Source of the DNA: Dolomedes plantarius
Lineage: Eukaryota; Arthropoda; Arachnida; Araneae; Dolomedidae
Length of the DNA: 64,000 bases
NCBI GenBank assembly: GCA_907164885.2
Contig: OU015490.1
Location: 224,373,054-224,437,053, forward strand
Reading direction: 5' to 3'
Position numbers and translations under genes: made by a program. The notes beneath the pieces were generated by a model. That model was not told where the DNA came from and ran no database searches. It was given only the letters and a program-made list of their open reading frames with translations. Shown in pieces: positions 24,601 through 34,700 of the stretch; position 1 is the stretch's first letter; each line of letters starts with the position of its first letter.

Positions 24601-25644
24601 CCATCCTTGGTAGGCAAAGGCTAAAAAGATTAACTGCACTGAGTATAAAGGGAGAAAAAAAAAAGGAAAATTTATACTATTTAGTTTTAGAAATAAAATG
24701 TACTCAACAAATAAAAGTAATAATAAAAAAACAATATTGCAATGGCAACATTGCACTTTACATTCCCAATTAAAATAGAATCTTGAAATTTGACTATAGA
24801 ACTCCAAATATTACAAAAAAAAAAAAAACAAGTTCCTACGATTCATAAATTTATAAAACTAGTATGACCCCTGATAACAGTGAGATAACAGTGCAGTGCA
24901 ATTTTATTTGGTGAACTCGATCAATATGCTATTTTTAAATGTGCCCCAATGTTTATATCAGTATTTCAAACAATTATGAGAAAGGATTACTAATGAAAAT
25001 TTTAAAATACGAAAAAAAAAAATTAAATTCGCATGTAATACAAAAATTTTCAGAAATAAAACAAAACCATAAAGCGATAACGCGTTTGTGTACAAGGATT
25101 TTAATATATTACTAATTCGACTTATATAATTTTTGCTACAATAAAGTATTTTGACTTTATGCAAACATAAAAAATTTCATACTTATTCGAGTGTTTTTTA
25201 ACTTCATCATGATCAGGAATGTAAGCAATAAAATTTTAATAAAAGATTTGAAACACCGGGAAACAGACGATCCATGTCAAAAGTTTTGTATTTGGACTGA
25301 ATCGATGATGATTGTACAATAATTTAATCAATGATCCGAAACCGATGTCTTCCATGTGTATCCATAATAAATCAACTGGAAATACGTAAATTTTATTTTA
25401 TAAATCTATAAGATATTAAGTAATGTAGAAATTAGAAAATATTTCTTTGATTTAGCATAACTACAGGCACACAAAAGAAGTTTCTGCTGAAGGATTTTTT
25501 TTTAACTGTAAGTAGACTGTAAATAAAAGTCACAGTCGAGAGAAGACGACAGAATCGAAACATCTGAGCGGAATATTTAAAATACTGTTAATGTTTAGCT
25601 TCATTTGAGTCCAATGTGAAATAACTTTTTTCTTGTGGAAAGGA

Positions 25645-25758
25645 ATGGCCACTAGAACCCAAAGTCAATCAGTTATTGATGAAAATTTTGTACTCGAAGC
25701 TTCTATAGATAATACAAGAAATTTATCTTTATTATTAAAAGCAATTCACTTCCGTGAT
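25645..25758 (+). CDS. RAD1: RAD1 exon 1
   Basis: Residues 1-38, beginning MATRTQSQSVIDENFVLEAS and ending AIHFRD at donor GTGAGT, phase 0. Confidence 0.92.
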
Positions 25759-28700
25759 GTGAGTTAGATTCATCAGTTACTACAGTGAATAAACATTTAT
25801 GACGCGTTATGTTACCAAGTTTTGGTCTCCTGATTTTATACATTGATAGAGCATACTCTTGAATTGTTCCGAAAATTCATAAACTATTATTTTTACTGAT
25901 TCTAGAAGTTACGAAAGTCCCGATTTTTGTATCGTGGCTTGAATTGCAGTCCTGTTAGTGTAATCGATTAGATGAGTTATTTTTGTGATTTGAAGTCAAA
26001 TTTTTAGGCATTTATAATTTTTCTTGAGAACAAAACTGATTATCATTGTATGAAAAAATTGTACAAGTTTTAATCATGTTTTCATGAGGTTTTTAAAATG
26101 TTTTATTTGAAACTGTCAAAACTAAGTATTATTGGCAGATTATTGTAACGTATTATAATTTTGATTCATTACTAATAAAAAGGAATTACGATGAAGGTAA
26201 AGCAAATTAAGAGTGAAATAAAGTTTAATGTTAGCATCATTTTTTCTGTAGTGCTTACTGATTTAAGGAATTTTGATTTTTAGGATGGATTACGACTATC
26301 ATTATTCCCTAACATTTAAATAAGGATTATTATTATAATATTTCTGAAACAAGTCTTCATTTAATTGATGACTTAACTGATAATAAATCCACCATATTTT
26401 AATACATATAAAGTATAGGGCCTGTTCATATAGAATCCGTCAGTGTTACTCATATTGAAATATATTTAACCAATTACAAACCTCCAAACGATTAGCCACG
26501 AAATTGTTATAGTCTGTGATTAGTTTAAAATATGTCTATACAAGTAATGCTAATGCTGACAGATTCTATGTGAATAGGCCCTTAAGGGTTTGTTCAAGGT
26601 ATCAAAGAATCTAAATAATATGTTTCCTAATTTTACATTAATTCTAATTGTGATTTGCTTACTAATTTTAAGGTTGCAACTGTTTGTGCTACATCTGATG
26701 GATTAAAAGTTACTGTTGAAGATAACAAATCTGTGCAAGGAAATGCTTATATTCAGTCAACTTTATTTGATGAATATGAAATCAAAGAACAAACTGTTGT
26801 ATTTAAAATAAATTTAAATGTTCTATTGGTAAGGCAATAAGGTTTTTCTGACCTTTTTTTTATTTATAAATTTACTTAAATTTAGTGGTTTTACTTATAA
26901 TAATTTTTCTTTATAGGAATGCCTAAATATTTTTGGAAGTAAAAATAACCCCAATTCTGTGACTACTGTAAAAATGTGTTATTCTGGATATGGATCACCT
27001 CTAGTGTTGATGTAAGCATTTTGTTCTAAAATTTTGTTGAATTAATATTTACTAGTTTATTTAAATTTATAAAGTTGCATGTCTCTCAAGTCATATAACT
27101 GTTGCTGTTAATTAAAGATGAATCTTTTTTAATTACAAGAAACTATCAAGTTGTCACTTAGTGATCATTGTCATCATTCAACTGAAGTTTTCTCTACTGT
27201 TTGTCTAATTAAGAGATATAATTTTTGTGAAAGTATATTACAGAATCTATTTTAATTCATAAATATTTATTAGTAATGCATAATTAGTGAAATTCTTCAT
27301 AAGCAAACACCTTGATGAATAGCTGATAAATGAAAGTTTCATAAACATATTTGTATATGTGTGATAAAATTAACTTGTAACATTAACATGTATTAAAGCA
27401 ATTTTTTTTAAAATTCTAAATTTATCATTTCCAAATCAAGGTAATTAAGTTTATTCTTAACTCTTTAAATTCTCCCCATAGGGTTTTTTTCCTTTCACAG
27501 GATGATGTTGATTTAAGTTGGCAATAATTGTGTATTGAAATTTTCAATCTTGTTTACTTTATGAATATTATCATTTAGAAAAGGTGTTAATGCGAGTTCT
27601 TGATTAATCATTTAAACCTTACCTGCATATCATGTTTGAATTAAGTTCTAGTAGTTTAGTGAGATGAGTATTTGAATAAATTATTACTGTAAAAGTAAGC
27701 AAGTATAGAAGGCTGAATCATTTCAAATCAGATTTAAGTAATCAAAGTGATAGATATGATGTAAGCAGGCATTTATAGGTTGAAAAAATGGGGAATATAT
27801 TTTTAAAAGGAGAATGCTAAGAAATTAGATTTTCTTTTAATTATCTTTTTTTAGACTTGAATTTTTAATTTGCTTGTGTGTGTATGAATTAATTCAAACA
27901 TACATTGTCGCCTGAGAGTATATGAAGATATTGATACCCAGAAGAGCGATAGCAATCACTCCTCTGAAGCCCTGCTAGGACACCCAATACAGGCAAATAG
28001 GGCCTAATTAAGGTGGCAAATCACAAAACAGTAGCTATAACATGAAATTTGGCCCACACATTCGAAAGTACCTGACTCCCGGCAGGCAGCCACCATACTA
28101 CCCCATTTTCCAACAGGAAGTTTAATGATATCAATCTCATTTACCAAAAATGTATCAATTCTTGTTAACAATAATATAATCCATAAAATAATTACTTTTG
28201 CTTATTTCTTATAACTACTATTTTATATTCAATTCCACAACTATATATTTAATTACAATTTTAAAAGTATATCATTCTTATTCAGTATTTAATAAGCCAG
28301 GGAACCATTTACCTTAAATGGTCAAAATAATAAGTTGCAAATTATGATAAGTTGACAAGAGGTACACCTCAAATCATATAATGTTAACAATAACCACTTA
28401 ACTTTGTGATTAATACATATAATCCAAAAATCACCAATTAACTGAAAAACTAAGAAAAAACAAACAAACTTTGAAACAAAAGTGGAGTCAATAGGGTTCC
28501 ATATATTCATAAGCTCAGCAATTATTGCTTTAATTATCTTCTTTCAGTAATAATCATTATAAAATTTATTTTTTGAGCATGTTTGATATCCACATGGAAA
28601 ACTATCTCTGAAATCATTGAATTGTTTGCAATCAAAGAGACGGTGTTCAGGTGTCTGTATTTTGCCACAGCTACAGTGATTGTCACATACATGAAACCTT

Positions 28701-31700
28701 GACTGGCAGGAGCCAAAGCTTGGTTAATCATAAAATCACTACATATTTTGTCAAGTCTTACATCTTTAAGTATTTCATATGTTTTTCTTCCTTTATCTGC
28801 GTCTCTCCAATGGGCAGCTCATTCTTTGATCCTGTGTTTAACTATTAATTTGTTTATTTGTGTCCTTGTATATTTGAATTTTGTATTAATTGTTTCTAAT
28901 GTTGTGACCTCTTTCGCCAACGTATCTACTTCCTTGTTTTGCAAATGTCCAACATGAGCTTTAATGCAGTGGAAGGTGACCTTACAGTTAAACTCTTATT
29001 AAATTTTTGATCTTATCAATTTCCACCCCTTTACTATAAGCTGTTTCTAGCGCCTGCAAAGCACTGCACAAATCTGTATATAGATCGAATTCTTTAAGCC
29101 CCCTTCCTCCAGCATCTATAATTACCATTTAGATCGCCCTTATTTCTGCCATGTAAGATGTTGAGTTACCTGACAGCCTTTCTTTCTTATTCATGATCTT
29201 GTTACTTCCATTGTAAAGTACAAATGCCGAACCAACCTTACCGTTTAATTTTGAGCTGTCTGAATAGTAAGTTGTGTTTGTATTTTCTCTGCTTTCCATT
29301 GTCCAACTTATAGAACTTAAGTCATTAATATCCCTCATTCTTAATTGTCTTATGTCATAATTATTTCTATTATAAACTTTCCCATCTATCTCTGTTTCTT
29401 AACCTTCAATATATATCTTATAAAAATCAGATTCCAATTTAGCTCTTAAATCAAGTGGCAAGCACCCTGTCAGAACCTCCAGTGGCTCATTTGATACCGT
29501 GTTATAGCATCTAGTAATATTTGGCAAGAACAATCTCTGTACATTCAATAATTTGCTATTAATTTTTTCTTGATTCTGGTACTAGGCTTGCACCCTGTAC
29601 AACAATATTTTCTCAATGACTATAAGATAAATCTATTTAACTATTTCTGGTTTGCAAATGCTTGTATGTATTGCCAATCCTCATACTTATCGCTATCTAA
29701 TAAATCATGAATAATTAACAACCATAGTATCAGTCCAAGTGAAGATCCCTGTGGGAGCCCCACATTATGTTCCCATTCTCTGTTGTTACCTACTATTATT
29801 TTCCTGTCTGTCAAGTGATTTATTATTAAATGATACAAATACTTATTTATTTTAATTTTTCTTAGTTCTCTAATTATTTTGTCTTTCCATGTTGAGTTAA
29901 AAGCATTAGCGATATCCAGTGTAATTAAGCAAGTGTGCAGTTTTTCCTCCTTATTCTTTCTTATTTTCAAGACATTATGTATGGCATCACTCGTACTTAT
30001 ATTCCTTCTAAAACCATACTGTGCTGCTGATAATTGATTCATATCCAAATGTAATACTAGTTTGTTTGTCACTATTTTATATCATTATTGTGTATGAATT
30101 AAGACCATTCATTCTACTCATATATACTAAAAAAACATACAAATTCAGTTGTCTCTCCATATTTATGATGTTGGGGCTCAGGACTTTAGGCAAAAGTAGA
30201 AAATTCATGATTATCTCCAGCTCCCACTCAAACTTAATACTTGATGGATCATACTTTAGACACTCAAAATTCAAACCATTTACTACATTGATGCATTATG
30301 TATTATTAATATGTTATTACTATATCAACAATGTGGGCTGACATTTTCAAAATACAGTGATTAAAAAGCTATTCGGTTAATGTAGCATGTAATGCAAAAT
30401 AAATACAGTTTTTAAATAAGAGTAAATTTATTAAAGTGTACAAAAGCTGATATAATACATTTTTGAATTTTATAAACTTTAATAAATTTTGCTCAGCAGC
30501 TGGCTCTTACTCATGTTATGTTGTAACTAAATATTCATGTAAAGGCATAAAATATTTAGTTGCAACATAGCATTATTAACAGAAATGCTTTATTTGCATA
30601 TAATAATATTAATTAATTTAAATTTCTGGAGCATAAATTTTAATTCATGAACTAAATATGTGTTTTACAATAGCTATTTAGAGAATCTTGAGAGTTATTT
30701 TGTCTCTTTATTTACTTTAATAGCTATGGAACTTTCATATAAAATAAAGTAAATCACTGCATAGAAAAATATATTTCACTTGTTCAGTAATAGCTAAAAA
30801 TGGAGACATTTTCTCCAAATAATATATAAACATATATGAATAATTTTTTTAGATTAGAAGAAAATGGAGTTTTAACTGATTGCAAATTGCAGACCTTAGA
30901 TCCTGAAGATGTGTTAGATTTTGAATTTACTCCTTCTAAAGTTGTGAATAAAATTATTATGCAGGTAACCAACTTACTTCTTTTGATTTTCATTTCTAAC
31001 CTTATAAACAATACTATATTATTTTTTTTCCCTTTCTGGAAAATTTTAAAGTGTGAATGAGTTACATAAACATATTAAAAATAATAGATCTTCTTTAATG
31101 AAGTTTGAATTATAACATTTAATTTGGTTAAGTTTCATGATTTAACTTTTTATGCAGATTACCATTATTCAAACATTATCATACCTTATTTTCAATAATG
31201 TCATACATCTTGCTTCATATGATGCAAAAGTCAATAACTTTTCAACTACTTTCGGGAATCACTGAGCATGTTCTAGTGGGTGAAGAATGGTTTCTGATTT
31301 TACAGATATTATCTTAGCAGATTGTTATAATAAGGAATACAGTTATTTTTTGTCACTTCTTGGAGAGCTGCTACCTTTGTTGGTGTTTGTGACAGATGAC
31401 ACATTTGATATCTGCCAATTTATAGCATCATATACTTTTTAAATAACTGGTGTAGGTAACACTCACTTTACAAAATGTTTGTAATCCAGAAAGTCATTTG
31501 CCAATGCATCACAGGAAAAACTGCATGCCCATTAATTTCAGGATTATTTCTTTTGTTCCAATTAATCTGTTAAATTTCATCTCAATTTTAACAAATGATG
31601 TGAAATGTGAAACTGAGATGACACATTGATTTCTCTTTCAGATTTACCTTCTTATAGCAAGTTTAACATATGAAATCATTTTGTGCATTTTGAATTAAAA

Positions 31701-34700
31701 TGGAAATACCTAAAGGCCTGTTAAAGCCTCTAAATAATGTTGATGAATTTATTAGCAGAAGAGAACTTTTGAGCATATGAACTTATCATGGCACTTACAT
31801 CAAGTTTTGATGCTTAATACTTGTTTGAATGATAGTTTCCTTGAAATCTTTTACTTCCTCTGTCTTTTACCAGTCATATGCTTAGTATAATCCATTTTAA
31901 ATAAAACAAAAGTTAATTTCCACTAATGCAAGACAACTTTGAAATGACAAACTTAAGTCAGTACAAGTCAACAAATGAAACAAAAATTCTGTCATATGCA
32001 CCTAAATTAACATATAGAACTATATGTTTGAAAGAGTGTAGAGTTTGTAGTTTAATTAATTTTAACGTAAGATTACGTTCTTCAATAATGGTCTCCCAGG
32101 AAGAAAAAAATTCAGAGTCCATCGCGAGTTATAATTTTGGCAGCATGCCAAACCCACTAGCAGTAAACAGTTAAACAGAAAAGTACCAAAATGTATAAAA
32201 ACAAAAAAGGAGGTAAGCAACTATAAGTAATCCTACGTTAATAACCCATGGTAGTTTCGTTAGAAGAGATTACCTGAATTTTTTTTTTTTTTTTTTTTTT
32301 TGGCACCACTTCACTCCCTATTTGTGATTAAGAAAGTATTTTCTAATGCAGGTAATTTTTGGGACAAATGTCAGTAATGATTGTAAACAAAATATATATG
32401 GCAATGTTATATCCTATTTTCTTACAACTCACTAAAGATTCTTGTAAGGGAGACTTTTAGACTTGTTAGGTCCTTCTCATAAGAACTGTTATCGAGGAGT
32501 TCAAATACGATTTGGTGGAACAAAATTGCTGAAGTTTCAGAATGGCCGAGGTAGAAAGCAGTTGCCTTGTTTCGACTAGTGACATATCATGATTGTCTAC
32601 TGAAACATCTCTGCCATATAAATATTACTTCAGAACCCTTTTGCAAGCTCCTTAATCAACAAGAGGACATGGACTTAACCCATATACTGAGTTGCCCTGC
32701 TCTACCTCCAGCTCCTGTATGGGAGAGATGTTGAATAGATAGGAAACTTTTGGGTTCATGGACATTTTAGTTCTCTTTTGTTTGTTTGTTCTTATTTTTA
32801 TTTATATATAATCTTGTAACCTGCCATTAGACAAAAAAAGTTATATCCTATTACTGAAATTTTCTTTTAATTGACAAAAAGTAATTATTTATTATCTGAT
32901 TACATACATTTTAGTAGGAATCTCCAAAGACAAATGGTATCAAAATACAGAGAATAGATAACAGATTAAAGTAAAACACATTTTGAAGATTTTTAGGGTA
33001 CCAATGCCCCAAATTTTTGTTTTAAAGTCTTTAAACAGGATCTTATATTTTTTCACCCTCTTTCCTTTCTTCTTTTGATATAAAAACGCATAGACACATA
33101 ATTTATGAATTGGCAAAATAAAGGTCAGTTTGTCTTTACTTTTGGCATTAATTCATTTTTGATTCTTACTAGAAACACAAATATATTGCATTTTTTTTTC
33201 TTTTTCAGTAGAAGGCATTCAATTATTTTAAAATAGCAAATCTGTATTTTTTATCCATTTGATAAATTATATGCTATAATTTATCATTTATTTAACTTAT
33301 CAAATAAATAATCTTTTATTAGCTGAACACGTTCACTGCCACTAAAATTGGCATATCCATCCTCAGATGCCGACGTTTCTATGGTGTCCACCGCAGCATC
33401 ACTATCTCCTTCCAATTCGCTCGTAGAATCCCAACCGTAATCTTCATCGTCTGTGCTGTCATAATCAGAAAGATCACTCTTTTCTAATAATTCTAATCTT
33501 TCAGCATCTGTCAATTTTTTTATTTACTTTCCTTTTCTTGGGCTGTGAAGGTCCTGCCATACTTGTACTGTCCGGCATTTTTAAAAATGCACATAAAAAA
33601 ATTGAAACACAAAATTTGAAAACCACGTGCGTAAAATATAAAAATAATGCTTCACTAACATGCCTCAACAAGATCTTCGTTCAAACTCTGTCGTAACGCT
33701 TTCAACGCTTTCAATAACCTAATAAATACTGCTGGTGATCTGCACAACATTTTGTTGGTGATTCATAGTTTTCATACAGCCACTCAAAGCAATTAGGGAC
33801 TGTTCCTTCTTGTTTTCTAATCTAATATATTTTCCCCAGACAGTTGGGAATAATACGCAAAGATCACCCTTTTTGCTCAATTTTCGCTGTCTCTGCGTTA
33901 TCGTACATTCTTCTGTAATCCCCCAAAAAGGGGTTGCCTAACGCTTGGCGAAAAGATTCTCCATTTATCCCCTTCCTCTCGTAGAACACATAAAATAACC
34001 CTTTGTCTTATAGCTTTGGCGGAGCCTGCTGGCGACCGCTGGGTCGCCAAGTTCCAGATGTTTTCCTCTTCACGTCACATGACGGGGCCAGCACAGGAGC
34101 GAAGTTTGAATTGCAGAAACAGATATCGTCTACTCCCTGCCAACTAAGGATGCCCAGGCCGAAAGTTCTCCAGCAAATATCGGCAATTTGACCCCGGTCT
34201 CCTGATCCTCCATGGCTGATATGGAGATAACCCAACGATGTAACCTAATGTAACCAGGCACTAATCCACCAGCCCTAAGCCCCATCTAGTTTAATTTAAA
34301 ATAAATTATGAGGTACTTCATTTTAAAAATCGACTTGTTATTGTCACATTATTTTTGTATTTTTTTTTTGCAGAATAACAAGTTATGGCCATTTGTAATG
34401 CCATGCCAGTGTATTAAATGTGGCTCCACCTTCATCTTTCCAATGCATCATAATTTTTAGTACCATACCTCCTTTTGTTAGTGCCACAAACTCCAAGGCC
34501 ACACTAAATATAGAGCAAATATCTTATTGCAGTCGGCCGACACACGAGAGCGTCGCCAGCATGGGAGGTAGCACCATGCTGATGCACTAGAGCGTCAGTG
34601 GCAGAGAATGTGTTAATATATATATATAAAAGACTTAAACAATGTTTGATGTTGTCTTAAAATGTCTTGCAAAAAGCCTTAATTTTTAGTTTAAAATCTG

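Larger units (their letters stand above)
22650..25644. other. Spacer between divergent clathrin-like and RAD1 genes (bidirectional promoter region)
   Basis: Holds the SINE and LINE relics noted separately. The 5' non-coding exon of the clathrin-like gene should lie here. The 25190-25640 interval next to RAD1 is the natural place for a shared promoter, but I cannot define a transcription start or a core promoter motif. Confidence 0.45.

Noticed and set aside
24378..24773. 131-codon plus-strand frame as a host gene
   Set aside because: Its recognisable part is the C-terminal tail of a LINE reverse transcriptase; the rest is an A-rich read-through.
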